Source: Oligoflexia bacterium (GTDB lineage Bacteria; Bdellovibrionota; UBA1018). From it: DNA of 48,091 nt. A program made the translations under genes and the position numbers. The stretch covers positions 1 to 48,091 of the forward strand of contig CAITVN010000080.1 of NCBI GenBank assembly GCA_903895855.1, given 5' to 3'. The notes beneath the pieces were generated by a model that was not told the DNA's origin, ran no database searches, and saw nothing but the letters and a program-made list of their open reading frames with translations. Positions 33,287-41,446 of the stretch are shown here, piece by piece (within the stretch, counting starts at the first letter, position 1; each line of letters begins with the position of its first letter).

Positions 33287-33877
33287 TTAGTTTTTGGGAG
33301 CAACCCAAGGCACATCTTCTACTGAATTCAGGTAATTGGCAAACCTTGCCCAAACAAAACACGCATCACTCAAGCGATTCAAGTAGCAAATCACCTCAGG
33401 TCGCAAGGTAACGCTTTTTGACAAAGTCACCGCCTCACGCTCAGTTCTTCTCACGACCGTTCTTACGCAATGCAAAGAGGCTGAAAACTCAGATCCCCCT
33501 GGCAAGACAAACGACTTCAAAGGCGACAAGAAGGCCTCAACTCGGTCAATTTCTTTTTCAAGCCTTTCAATCGCCTCGTCGTCCACCAAACTCATCGAAA
33601 TCTTTTTATCAGCTGGGGTTGCCAATTCAGCACCCAATTGAAAAAGTTCAGCCTGAATCTCGCGAAATTCCATCAGAAGCCCACCTAAAAGCATCTGTTT
33701 TTCGCCCTGAAGTTTTGGCAAGACTTCACGAAGTCCAACGGCCATTGCGAAGCCCAGATGAGAATTCAACTCGTCAATCGTGCCATACACCTGCAGCCGG
33801 AGGTGGTCTTTATCGACCGATTCGCCCCCATATAGACTCGTTTGCCCTTGGTCGCCCCGCTTGGTGTAGATTTTCAT
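33287..33877 (-). CDS. Cob(I)alamin adenosyltransferase, PduO type
   Basis: Transfers the adenosyl group of ATP to cob(I)alamin to make coenzyme B12; cytoplasmic trimer. The N-terminus MKIYTKRGDQGQTSLYGGE is the ATP-binding signature of the PduO/MMAB family. YGTIDELNSHLGFAMA and the C-terminal LNRLSDACFVWARFAN carry the other conserved positions. The length (196) is normal. There are insertions of Leu/Glu-rich helix in the middle. It is the first gene of the seven-gene minus-strand operon. No B12-dependent enzyme is visible in the window. Confidence 0.9.
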   Translation of the reverse strand: MKIYTKRGDQGQTSLYGGESVDKDHLRLQVYGTIDELNSHLGFAMAVGLREVLPKLQGEKQMLLGGLLMEFREIQAELFQLGAELATPADKKISMSLVDDEAIERLEKEIDRVEAFLSPLKSFVLPGGSEFSASLHCVRTVVRRTEREAVTLSKSVTLRPEVICYLNRLSDACFVWARFANYLNSVEDVPWVAPKN

Positions 33878-33909
33878 AGGTTATATTAATCAATCACCTT
33901 TTTTCAGAC

Positions 33910-33938
33910 TTGACCAGAAAGATACATGAGGTTAACTA
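33910..33938 (+). promoter_or_regulatory. Promoter of tRNA-Gly
   Basis: TTGACC at 33910-33915, a 17-bp spacer and TAACTA at 33933-33938, lying 19 bp before the mature tRNA 5' end. Good spacing and -35; moderate -10. Confidence 0.6.
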
Positions 33939-33957
33939 AGACTTCATTGAACAGGAT

Positions 33958-34034
33958 GCGGGCTTAGCTCAGTTGGCTAGAGCGCCACGTTGCCAACGTG
34001 GAGGTCGAGGGTTCGAACCCCTTAGCCCGCTCCA
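33958..34034 (+). tRNA. tRNA-Gly (anticodon GCC)
   Basis: A complete cloverleaf of 77 nt including an encoded CCA. The acceptor stem is GCGGGCT with AGCCCGC and discriminator T. The D-arm is AGCTCAGTTGGCTAGAGC. The anticodon stem CCACG/CGTGG closes the loop TTGCCAA with anticodon GCC. The T-arm contains GGTTCGAACCCC-type pairing. It is followed by repeated CCAAAAAAAT-like units rather than a standard terminator. tRNA genes are common integration sites, but I see no attachment-site duplication or integrase here. Confidence 0.97.
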
Positions 34035-34128
34035 AAAAAATTCCAATCCCAAAAAAATCCAAAAAAATCCAAGACAATTCAAGAATGTTCCCTGGTAAAA
34101 ACCAGTGGGCTGCTATTATGTTCACCCC

Positions 34129-34773
34129 ATGCTACATGAACTACTAAAAACTTGGTTTCACTGGGTTGATCAATGGGGATACGCGGGTATTTTTATTTTA
34201 ATGGCGATGGAAAGTTCGATTTTTCCAGTGCCGTCAGAAGTCGTGATGCCACCTGCTGCATTTTGGGCGGCCCAAGGAAAAATGGAATTTTGGGGAGTTG
34301 TCGCTGCCGGCACCCTCGGTAGCACGTTCGGCTCGCTCGTCAGCTACTACGCCGCTCAATTACTGGGCCTACCGTTTCTCAAAAAATTTGGTAAGTACTT
34401 TTTCTTGCCGCAAGACAAGCTCGAACTTGCAGAAAAGTGGGTAGCAGAATTCGGGGTCGTCGGAATTTTTGTCGCGAGACTATTGCCTGTGGTGCGCCAC
34501 CTGATCTCAATGCCAGCTGGAATCTTCAAAATGCCAGTCGGGCGATTCACAGCAGTCACGACCGTTGGCGCCGGTATTTGGTGTTATATCTTGGCCTGGT
34601 GGGGCCAAAAAGTGATTGGCTCACGGCCCGAACTGCTCGATTCACCCGAGGCGATGGTCACGGTCATGAAAGATCAACTTCATTGGTTTGTCGCCGCAGT
34701 TTTGGGTTTTGCGCTGTTATACACCCTAGTCATGGTCTTCAAAAAGAAGGCACTAAAAAAGCTTCCAGCCTAG
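34129..34773 (+). CDS. DedA/SNARE-associated family membrane protein
   Basis: A 214-residue inner-membrane protein of the DedA family, now linked to lipid flipping, proton-dependent transport and envelope homeostasis. ATG 34129 gives the typical start; GTG 34105 would add eight residues. Landmarks are FILMAMESSIFPVPSEVVMP (re-entrant loop with the conserved Glu and Pro), AAGTLGSTFGSLVSYYAAQ and the second conserved region FVARLLPVVRHLISMPAGIF. The latter contains the functionally important arginines. The C-terminal helix ends in a Lys-rich tail. A terminator follows at 34836. It may be co-transcribed with the tRNA. Confidence 0.9.
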   Translation: MLHELLKTWFHWVDQWGYAGIFILMAMESSIFPVPSEVVMPPAAFWAAQGKMEFWGVVAAGTLGSTFGSLVSYYAAQLLGLPFLKKFGKYFFLPQDKLELAEKWVAEFGVVGIFVARLLPVVRHLISMPAGIFKMPVGRFTAVTTVGAGIWCYILAWWGQKVIGSRPELLDSPEAMVTVMKDQLHWFVAAVLGFALLYTLVMVFKKKALKKLPA

Positions 34774-34835
34774 TTTAACCAATGATTTAAGCTAGATACG
34801 TTAGATTACCCCAAAAAAAGCAAAACATTCTCACG

Positions 34836-34860
34836 TAACGCGCCGCATTGCGTTATTTTT
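34836..34860 (+). terminator. Rho-independent terminator after the DedA gene
   Basis: Stem TAACGC/GCGTTA (34836-34841 and 34850-34855) with loop GCCGCATT, followed by TTTTT. It lies just upstream of the secreted PLD-like gene and supports that gene starting at ATG 34884 rather than earlier. Confidence 0.6.
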
Positions 34861-34883
34861 ACTGGCATGCTATCCCTCCCGTC

Positions 34884-36977
34884 ATGTTTAGAAGGAGATA
34901 CCTATTTGCATCAAGAATTACGGCAACTGTAGCGAGTGGTTTTGCCGTTTTTTCGTGCTTTTCGGCCTATGCCTATTCAGACAATTTGGCGACTCCACCT
35001 AACTCACTAACCAACACACTGACTCATGACGGCCAGACGCCGATCTCGCAACCCTTGGCTCCCAAACTGGGCGCCGTGGGCGAGCTTCCGGTTTTAACTC
35101 AAACGAGTGGCAAGCTGATCTACGATTCTGTCTTAGAAAAACTCAAACGCCACAAAGAATTGACCGACGGACAAAAACAATACTACGCTTCAAGTATTTC
35201 TAAATACTTGGCCTTTCTGGGGCTTGCTCCTGAAGGGCCGACGAGCGCCGCGTACACGGGCGTAGTCAATCGCCTACTCAGCTCATCACTTCAGTTAGCC
35301 GTTTGCGACAACCTCGAAGACTGGAAATGCCTAGAAGCTGATGCTCAATTGACACCCAACATCAAATCTCGAATAGCAACCTCACCAAACCTGGGGTCAC
35401 CCATCAACGCCGGAGATCACCTGAAACTCTCGGTCTACTTCACCGAGCGATTCAATTCTACTGATCCAGAAACCAGCAAAATTAGGCCAGTTATGGCCGA
35501 AACGCTGGGTAATATTCTTAAAAATCACGGCACCGCTGAAACTAAACTTGCCATCTACGGCATCGACGATCTCGATCACAGTATGAAGCCTGTGGTCAAT
35601 GCGCTCAATCAATTGATGAATAATCAAAAAACCGATTTGAAAGCAGTTTTTGATATCAACTCAGGCAGTCGCTCAGAAAGTTTTGTACGAGACTACGATG
35701 TTGAAATCGAAAATACGCAAGTTCGGGTGGTTCCGCTCAAAGACCCCCTAATCTATACTTACGTGCCGCCTTCCGGCCTAGATGGGTCACCGTTGGTTTC
35801 AAATACTTCTGACTATTGGATCTTCGGCCGACCGGCTTGGATGGATGAACTCAAAAAAGCCGGCGCTCTGCCCGTTGACGGCTCACAAAAGCCCGGCGAA
35901 CGCTATTTGAAAGATGTTTTTTTGTTTGAATCCACCTCTAAGGCCGAAGGCATCGACAAGTCACAAGGGGCTGTTCGGTTGCCTTTTTTCTACCAAGGAA
36001 GCAATAAAGTTCTTCAGTCGATCAACTCAGGAATTGTCAAAGACTCGCAAGCGCGAGCCCGCATTGAAATTCCTCATGAAGGAATCATGCACAACAAATT
36101 CGTGGTCATGACTGATTCTCAACACGAGTCATCGGTCTGGACCGGTACGACCAACCTTTCACGCACCTGCATGGGCTTAGAACAAAACGCCAATATGGGA
36201 GTTTTCATCGAAAACAATGCCATCGCCAGCACCTACCGCGACGAGTTCAATGAAATGTACGAATTCGATTCAAGCGTGACGCCTAAAGAGGTCAAGCTCG
36301 CCGACACGAATCACTTTCCAGTTGGCAGATTTCACCTAAACAAACGGCCGAACACTCACCGTTACTTTACGTTTAACGATGGCACCGAAGCACGGGTTCA
36401 CTTTTCACCCACCGACGACGGTGAGCACCGCGCCATCGTACCAGCACTGCTTTCAGCTAAAGCAGGCGATGAAATTCGAGTGGCCATGTTTGGTGGCACC
36501 GGCGTTGAAATCGTCAGGGCATTTCAAATTGCAGCAGCCAGGGGCGCAAAAATAAAGATTTTAGTCGATGGAAACACGGGAATGGTAGCAGGCTCTTGGG
36601 CAAGAAATTCAGTTGCTAACATCTTAGATGAAAATCCGTATCTGTCTGCGTTTCCGAATTCTCAAGGTTCTATCGAAATTCACACTGAGAAATGGCGCGG
36701 GTACGTTCACCACAAGACAGCAAGTTTTACCCGAGTTCAATCTAACGGCTCGAAAATCGCCTACCAATTGATTGTCGGTTCTCAAAATTGGTCATCAGGT
36801 GGCAACGACCAAAACGACGAGAACATGTTGACTATTCGCAACCTCAATCAAACGATTAAGCCGATTGAAGAATTTAATCAGATGTTTGACCAGAAAATGT
36901 GGCCAGCGTCACTGCCCGTAACCAAGAAAATAGCAGCGCAGGTGATTCCAGTTTTAACGGGAGATCCGGTCAATTGA
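34884..36977 (+). CDS. Secreted phospholipase-D-like protein
   Basis: A 697-residue exported PLD-superfamily protein. ATG 34884 gives a signal peptide with basic start MFRRRYLFASR and cleavage near AYA-YSDN. The first 200 residues are unassigned. The first HKD motif is GIMHNKFVVMTDSQ followed by WTGTTNLSRTC (near residue 405); the second is YVHHKTASFTR followed by VGSQNWSSGGNDQNDEN (near 615). In the second motif the aspartate expected five residues after lysine is replaced (HHKTASFTR), so activity or specificity may be altered. Gly/Ser and Asn signatures are kept. It differs clearly from the other PLD protein at 23132 in length and order. The next gene, 58 bp away, is also secreted. Confidence 0.82.
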   Translation: MFRRRYLFASRITATVASGFAVFSCFSAYAYSDNLATPPNSLTNTLTHDGQTPISQPLAPKLGAVGELPVLTQTSGKLIYDSVLEKLKRHKELTDGQKQYYASSISKYLAFLGLAPEGPTSAAYTGVVNRLLSSSLQLAVCDNLEDWKCLEADAQLTPNIKSRIATSPNLGSPINAGDHLKLSVYFTERFNSTDPETSKIRPVMAETLGNILKNHGTAETKLAIYGIDDLDHSMKPVVNALNQLMNNQKTDLKAVFDINSGSRSESFVRDYDVEIENTQVRVVPLKDPLIYTYVPPSGLDGSPLVSNTSDYWIFGRPAWMDELKKAGALPVDGSQKPGERYLKDVFLFESTSKAEGIDKSQGAVRLPFFYQGSNKVLQSINSGIVKDSQARARIEIPHEGIMHNKFVVMTDSQHESSVWTGTTNLSRTCMGLEQNANMGVFIENNAIASTYRDEFNEMYEFDSSVTPKEVKLADTNHFPVGRFHLNKRPNTHRYFTFNDGTEARVHFSPTDDGEHRAIVPALLSAKAGDEIRVAMFGGTGVEIVRAFQIAAARGAKIKILVDGNTGMVAGSWARNSVANILDENPYLSAFPNSQGSIEIHTEKWRGYVHHKTASFTRVQSNGSKIAYQLIVGSQNWSSGGNDQNDENMLTIRNLNQTIKPIEEFNQMFDQKMWPASLPVTKKIAAQVIPVLTGDPVN

Positions 36978-37035
36978 TAAATCATTTAAAGTTATTTTAA
37001 CGTCATTTTAGTCAAAAACTGAAGGAGAACCCGTC

Positions 37036-38670
37036 ATGAAACCAGCCAAAATTGCGATACTAATCGCCCTCACCACAGTCGCTCAGGCCGAAGCCGCCAC
37101 GAAACAGTACGTTGGCCCGCGCACCCCACTGGGTTTTGTCGGCCAGTTTGATAATCAAAAAGTATTTGCCGAGTTTTGTACCGGCACCGCGAAATCAACC
37201 GAAATTCCTGGGGTGAATTATAAAAACGAAAAAGTTTCGAAAGCCGCTCAGAAACTGTCTAAAATAGCGCCCTTGAGTTTCTATTTTTATAGTCAAACGC
37301 TCAAGGCCTACAACCTCGGTTCAAACAAAGACCTCACAGTCAGTATTCCGGCTGAAGCACCCAATGGCACCACGCCCCAGGCCCACGCGTTCTTGGTTCA
37401 ACTTTGTGGCGAATTTCGAGACCGCGCGACCATGATCGATGCTAAATTGGGTTGGGTCGGCAATCTCTTCACTTTACCGAACGAAGATCAAAAACCTATC
37501 GACCTCACCCTAAACGTCTGGTCACAGTTTAGCGCCAAATCTTACAACGATTACATTCGATTTTCGGGTTCGCTTTGGTCAGCGAAAGCTCAAATTGCGA
37601 GAGCAAAGCCAGCCGGCACCGTTGACGGAATCAGTATTGATGCCCCCGTTGATGGCCAGACTGTTTGCGAAACCCAATTCGTCATTTCTGAGTACGTTGC
37701 GAAAAAGATCGCATTTGATGGCAACTTGCCTAACTACCTAACCGCGTACAAAGAGTTCGCCAAAAAATGTTCGGCCGCCGACCTCTACGATTACTACGAT
37801 TTTAGAGGCGATTCGAATTTCAAACCGAATTCGCCTGAAAGCAATGCCATGATTTGGCATGCCTCTTCGATTGGGGCTCATTGCACTGATCGCTCTAAAT
37901 CAGACGGCAAGATTACCGATGCTGACTGTCAGTTTTATTATCAGTACCCATTTTGGTCGCGTTGGTTAGCCGCTCGCAACGGCCTCACCACTTGGCTCAT
38001 GCACACGAAAGACCACGATCAGTATTTTTCTGACACAAGGTCAATGCTCACCATGAAGCCGTTGCTGGGCAGCCCGGTGGGCCCGCTCAATTACACACTA
38101 GAAAAGGCCGATGCGAAATCTGACTTACTGGATGAGTTCAAGAACAGTATCGCTCTTTATCTGACTCAACCTGATATTGGTTTAAATTCAGTATCGAAAC
38201 TAAAAACGCCTGAGTACGACTTTAGCCTTGTCTACAAACGTCTACGCGATGGCGTGAATCGCCACACCGATTGGTACGCTTCTGCGTACGATGACGGGCT
38301 CGGAGTTCCCAAAATCTCGCAACGAACACAAGCCTACTCACCGTTCGTGGCTTCAAGTTATGAAATGTCAAAATCAAACGGCTTCACCGCACCCGGTGTG
38401 ACTGTTTCATCGCCGAGTGACGGACGAAAGCACTGGATGTTCATTTTCAGAATTAAGAAAAATCGCTGGGTCAACTCGGCATCGGTATTCAAAGGTAAGC
38501 CGATTAATTTTGACCTTCAGTGGTTTGACGAAACCAGTCTCGGTACGGTCAACCTAGCCAAATCTGAGCACGCCTGGGACCGCATGGGAACCGCCATCGA
38601 AACCGAACTCGATTCGATTCTCTATTTACACAATTTAGACACCAGCGGTCAGGTCGTCGGCAACGAGTAA
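37036..38670 (+). CDS. Large secreted protein, unrecognised family
   Basis: A 544-residue exported protein with a strong ribosome site (AAGGAG before ATG 37036) and a signal peptide (MKPAKIAILIALTTVAQAEA). The mature part is rich in aromatic residues, mixes helix and strand, and contains a few cysteines (FCTGTAK, QLCGEF, VCETQF, KKCSAADLYDYYDF, GAHCTDRSK, DCQFYYQYPFW) that could form disulfides. No catalytic motif is clear; KHWMFIFRIKKNRWVNS is a conspicuous basic-aromatic patch. It forms a two-gene unit with the secreted PLD-like protein. Its stop overlaps the convergent CDF gene by 22 bases. A role as partner or effector of the PLD protein is inference. Confidence 0.72.
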   Translation: MKPAKIAILIALTTVAQAEAATKQYVGPRTPLGFVGQFDNQKVFAEFCTGTAKSTEIPGVNYKNEKVSKAAQKLSKIAPLSFYFYSQTLKAYNLGSNKDLTVSIPAEAPNGTTPQAHAFLVQLCGEFRDRATMIDAKLGWVGNLFTLPNEDQKPIDLTLNVWSQFSAKSYNDYIRFSGSLWSAKAQIARAKPAGTVDGISIDAPVDGQTVCETQFVISEYVAKKIAFDGNLPNYLTAYKEFAKKCSAADLYDYYDFRGDSNFKPNSPESNAMIWHASSIGAHCTDRSKSDGKITDADCQFYYQYPFWSRWLAARNGLTTWLMHTKDHDQYFSDTRSMLTMKPLLGSPVGPLNYTLEKADAKSDLLDEFKNSIALYLTQPDIGLNSVSKLKTPEYDFSLVYKRLRDGVNRHTDWYASAYDDGLGVPKISQRTQAYSPFVASSYEMSKSNGFTAPGVTVSSPSDGRKHWMFIFRIKKNRWVNSASVFKGKPINFDLQWFDETSLGTVNLAKSEHAWDRMGTAIETELDSILYLHNLDTSGQVVGNE

Positions 38671-39794
38671 CTACCACAATCTAAACACCTCGATTGATCA
38701 AAGCGATCGGGGTGCTCAACTTGTATTGTGGTGTGTTTGACGCCAAAATGAGATTCGAGAAGGTCTTGGCACTTCACGAGAGCGCCCTCAGTGTCTTTCG
38801 CAATGATGTGCACGCTGAGTGCGACTTTGGTTCTGCCAGCGGTCCAGATGTGCAGGTCGTGCACCGCATTGACTCCGTCGACTTCGGCCAGCTCTTTGAA
38901 TACGACCTCAGGCTGTAAGTGTCTGGGGGCTGATTCAAGTAACACTTCGAGTGCTTCTTTAATGAGTTCCCATGACCCGACCACCATGAAGACTGAAAAA
39001 ACCAGGGTCACAATCGGATCAATGACATTCCAACCGGTAAAACTGAGGGCTGTGCCCGCAATCATGGCCCCTACACTGCCCATCAGATCAGTGATGATGT
39101 GCAGGTAGGCCGCACGATAATTCAACGACGCACCATGGGCGTGTCCTATATGACTATGACCATGCCCCTGGCTATTACTATGACCAAGGGGCTGACTCAT
39201 GCCTGGTTTAGTACCGTGAACACCAGCCCTACTACGACTATTTGAATGGCCAGAATGACTGTGGCCATGGGTCGCAGGGCGAAACTTGACCTGGGGGTGA
39301 GCCGACGAGTCAAAAGAGTCAGACTTTGCTTGAGAATCCCCCTCATGCTCAGTTTGAGCTTTTGTCTTGTCAATCCGAGTCGATTTCAGACCTCCTGAAA
39401 GCACTTTCATGGCGGCCAAGTTTGCCAGTAAACCAACAAAAGCAATCACCAACACCCAAGGGCCCTTCACCTCAGGGGGTGATTTCAAGCGTTCAAATGC
39501 CTCGTAAACCAAGTACCCTGCGATTGCCCAAATACTGAGTCCGCTCACTAACGCACCCAAGATTTCAACCCGGCTATAACCGAACGTCATTCGTTTTGAC
39601 GCCGGACGCGATCCCATCCAAAATAAGGCTAAACTGAGACCCAAAGATGCCGAGTCGGTAAACATGTGAGCGGCATCTGACCAAAGCGCCAAACTGTTCG
39701 AAATCGCGCTGCCGACGACCTCAACGACCGCAAAAACCAAAGTTATCAACAACGCTAATTTAAGTCCGCGCACTTCTGAAATTCGGTCATCCAT
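38649..39794 (-). CDS. CDF-family divalent metal exporter (zinc-type)
   Basis: An inner-membrane proton antiporter that exports Zn(II) or related ions. From ATG 39794 it has 381 residues; ATG 39821 is also possible. The transport-site pairs are visible: SDAAHMFTDSASL in TM2 and HIITDLMGSV in TM5. The loop between TM4 and TM5 is unusually His-rich (HGHSHSGHSNSRSRAG, later HSNSQGHGHSHIGHAHG), as in zinc-type ZitB/CzcD proteins. The C-terminal cytoplasmic domain (EVDGVNAVHDLHIWTAG) is complete. A zinc-binding tail (CLDCGS) ends the protein. It is divergent from the small membrane-protein gene at 39933. Zinc specificity is inferred. Confidence 0.9.
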   Translation of the reverse strand: MDDRISEVRGLKLALLITLVFAVVEVVGSAISNSLALWSDAAHMFTDSASLGLSLALFWMGSRPASKRMTFGYSRVEILGALVSGLSIWAIAGYLVYEAFERLKSPPEVKGPWVLVIAFVGLLANLAAMKVLSGGLKSTRIDKTKAQTEHEGDSQAKSDSFDSSAHPQVKFRPATHGHSHSGHSNSRSRAGVHGTKPGMSQPLGHSNSQGHGHSHIGHAHGASLNYRAAYLHIITDLMGSVGAMIAGTALSFTGWNVIDPIVTLVFSVFMVVGSWELIKEALEVLLESAPRHLQPEVVFKELAEVDGVNAVHDLHIWTAGRTKVALSVHIIAKDTEGALVKCQDLLESHFGVKHTTIQVEHPDRFDQSRCLDCGSYSLPTT

Positions 39795-39932
39795 GAATCT
39801 ATTCTGTCTTTTTCGACACATCTTTTTCAATACCAAAGTTTTCGATACAGTTATCAAAGAGGGCGAATTTTCTAGAATCGCCAAATTTAGGTCAACAAGT
39901 CGCTTAAAACAGCCGAAGGAATGATTAGTACC

Positions 39933-40175
39933 ATGAAAGACCATTCACCAAAAAAGAGTCGAGCCCTTTCACCAGACACCTCTCAGATTCTTTGGACGAT
40001 CGCGGTGGGCACGGGTCTACTCATTGCCGTCGGCTTTCAGCTGCTTGGTGGAATGAACGATGTTGACCATGGCGAAATCACTTGGATCGGGAATCCAACT
40101 CCAAATCACCTAGAAGCAAAAATCAGTATCGAAGCATCGCGACAGCCCGCAACTGCAAGTGCTGACCTCGAATAA
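39933..40175 (+). CDS. Small single-pass membrane protein, 80 residues
   Basis: ATG 39933 lies about 12 bases after AAGGA; a further in-frame ATG 12 bases upstream is too close to that site. The product has a basic start (MKDHSPKKSRALS), one membrane segment (about 17-38, ILWTIAVGTGLLIAVGFQLL) and a 40-residue tail with a possible exported part (HLEAKISIEASRQPATASAD). No family is recognised. It is divergent from the metal exporter with about 140 bp between starts, so the two may share regulation. Confidence 0.55.
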   Translation: MKDHSPKKSRALSPDTSQILWTIAVGTGLLIAVGFQLLGGMNDVDHGEITWIGNPTPNHLEAKISIEASRQPATASADLE

Positions 40176-40248
40176 AAGCCTCAAATCAGGTTTTTCGGTA
40201 TTTTTGACGATTTTAGCTAAAGCTCGGTCGCGCGGCTCGGCTACGCAA

Positions 40249-40752
40249 CTAGCCCGTTTTACCGAAAAGCTCACTCGTATAATACGGTCGGTGTTCAAGG
40301 TACACGGCGCCTGGAATGGCTTTCGAATTCATGATCGAAGCCGGAATTCTGTTTTGCGCATCTATGTCATCTTTATGGTGGCGCCCGAGTATGCAGTGCC
40401 CAAGTTCATGAAACAAAACAAGCTCAGCCAAATCTTCATGGTGATCTAATGTCGGTAGTTTGTCTTTCCACCATTTCTCATCTACCACGACCGTAGGAAC
40501 GCCCTGTTCTTGGGTACAAATGGCAAGCGCTCGATTGACTTTACTCTTGGTCTTCACTTCTTCTTCATTCCCGTAACGAATCACCAAATCTTGATCTTCA
40601 ATACTCAGACCTTGGGTCTTAGCCTCGTTTTTGAATTGATCAACATAAGCAGCAAACTCGCCGTACTCGTGCTTTTTCGCCGGTTTGGCGCAGCCAGCGG
40701 TTAGTGAAGTCATGATGACAAAAGCGACAATCATTTTTCTTGAAAAATTCAC
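40249..40752 (-). CDS. Lipoprotein with metzincin-like zinc protease motif
   Basis: A 167-residue predicted lipoprotein: signal sequence with lipobox LTAGC-AK (cysteine about residue 21). The sequence FHELGHCILGRHH matches HExxHxxxGxxH, the zinc-binding motif of metzincins, with the catalytic glutamate present (near residue 117). A methionine follows in PASIMNSK, in the place of the metzincin Met-turn. The protein is short for a complete metzincin, but the core elements are all there. Upstream of the motif the strands of a small N-lobe are likely. Function is a predicted surface or periplasmic protease with unknown target. Confidence 0.75.
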   Translation of the reverse strand: MNFSRKMIVAFVIMTSLTAGCAKPAKKHEYGEFAAYVDQFKNEAKTQGLSIEDQDLVIRYGNEEEVKTKSKVNRALAICTQEQGVPTVVVDEKWWKDKLPTLDHHEDLAELVLFHELGHCILGRHHKDDIDAQNRIPASIMNSKAIPGAVYLEHRPYYTSELFGKTG

Positions 40753-40918
40753 GTTTCACCCCCAAGCAACTCTGACTCAAAAACTAGTGACTATAGTTGA
40801 TACAGTTTGCAATGATGGTGCCTCGCCGACAAAAACAAGTAAGTGCCTGTAAATGTGAAAGATTTTCGACAATTCTAAATGCTGAGTTTTAACCAAATTC
40901 ATGAGTTCGCATAACAGC

Positions 40919-40958
40919 TGTCAAAACATTTGACACCGAAACCCAAGCAGTCTCATAA
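40919..40958 (+). promoter_or_regulatory. Promoter with overlapping 17-bp palindrome upstream of the EVE gene
   Basis: TGTCAAA, ACA, TTTGACA (40919-40935) is a perfect dyad. Its right arm doubles as -35 TTGACA (40930-40935), and CATAAC at 40954-40959 is a fair -10 at 18 bp. Transcription would start just before ATG 40968, so the message may be nearly leaderless and repressor-controlled. Confidence 0.45.
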
Positions 40959-40967
40959 CGATGACAA

Positions 40968-41420
40968 ATGAAACTCAAAGAGAATGCACCCGCAGGCACT
41001 TGGCTCGTGAAGAGCGAACCTGAAACCTACAGCATCGAATCGTTAGCAAAAGATAAGAAAACCTTTTGGAACGGGGTTCGCAACTTTCAAGCTCGCAACT
41101 ACCTGGCTGAAATGCGACAGGGTGATACCGTGATTGTTTACCACTCAGGAAAAGACAAATCGGTGGTCGGTTTGGCAAAAGTCGCAAAAACAGCGCATCC
41201 CGAGCCCGTGGTTGACGCGGTCAAAGACGCACCCAAAGATAAGACGGGCTGGCTGCAAGTCGAGCTTCAGTATTGCGAAACTTTTGCAAACAAAGTGAGT
41301 TTGAAAGAAATCAAAGCAAACAAAAAACTGAGCCAGCTATTACTCATCAAACAATCTCGCTTGTCTGTCATGCCCATCACACGGCTAGAATTTGATGAAC
41401 TGGTACGCTTAGCGATTTAG
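40968..41420 (+). CDS. EVE-domain (PUA-like) protein
   Basis: A 150-residue cytoplasmic protein made almost wholly of an EVE domain, which in relatives binds modified bases in DNA or RNA (for example 5-methylcytosine or modified adenine). Landmarks are WLVKSEPETYSIE at the N-terminus, FWNGVRNFQARNYLAEMR, GDTVIVYHSGKDKSVVGLAK and a C-terminal LLLIKQSRLSVMPI. The length is normal for stand-alone EVE proteins. A dyad-containing promoter lies directly upstream; no clear ribosome site is seen. EVE genes often travel with restriction or modification systems, but no methyltransferase is present here. Confidence 0.88.
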   Translation: MKLKENAPAGTWLVKSEPETYSIESLAKDKKTFWNGVRNFQARNYLAEMRQGDTVIVYHSGKDKSVVGLAKVAKTAHPEPVVDAVKDAPKDKTGWLQVELQYCETFANKVSLKEIKANKKLSQLLLIKQSRLSVMPITRLEFDELVRLAI

Positions 41421-41446
41421 TGAGCTTCGCGAGAAGACCTTACTTC

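Noticed and set aside
33958..34100. Integration site of a mobile element at tRNA-Gly
   Set aside because: No integrase and no repeat of the tRNA 3' end were found in the window.
34893..34912. Strong ribosome site AAGGAGAT followed by TTG
   Set aside because: The TTG is out of frame with the PLD-like protein and would remove its signal peptide; ATG 34884 is kept.
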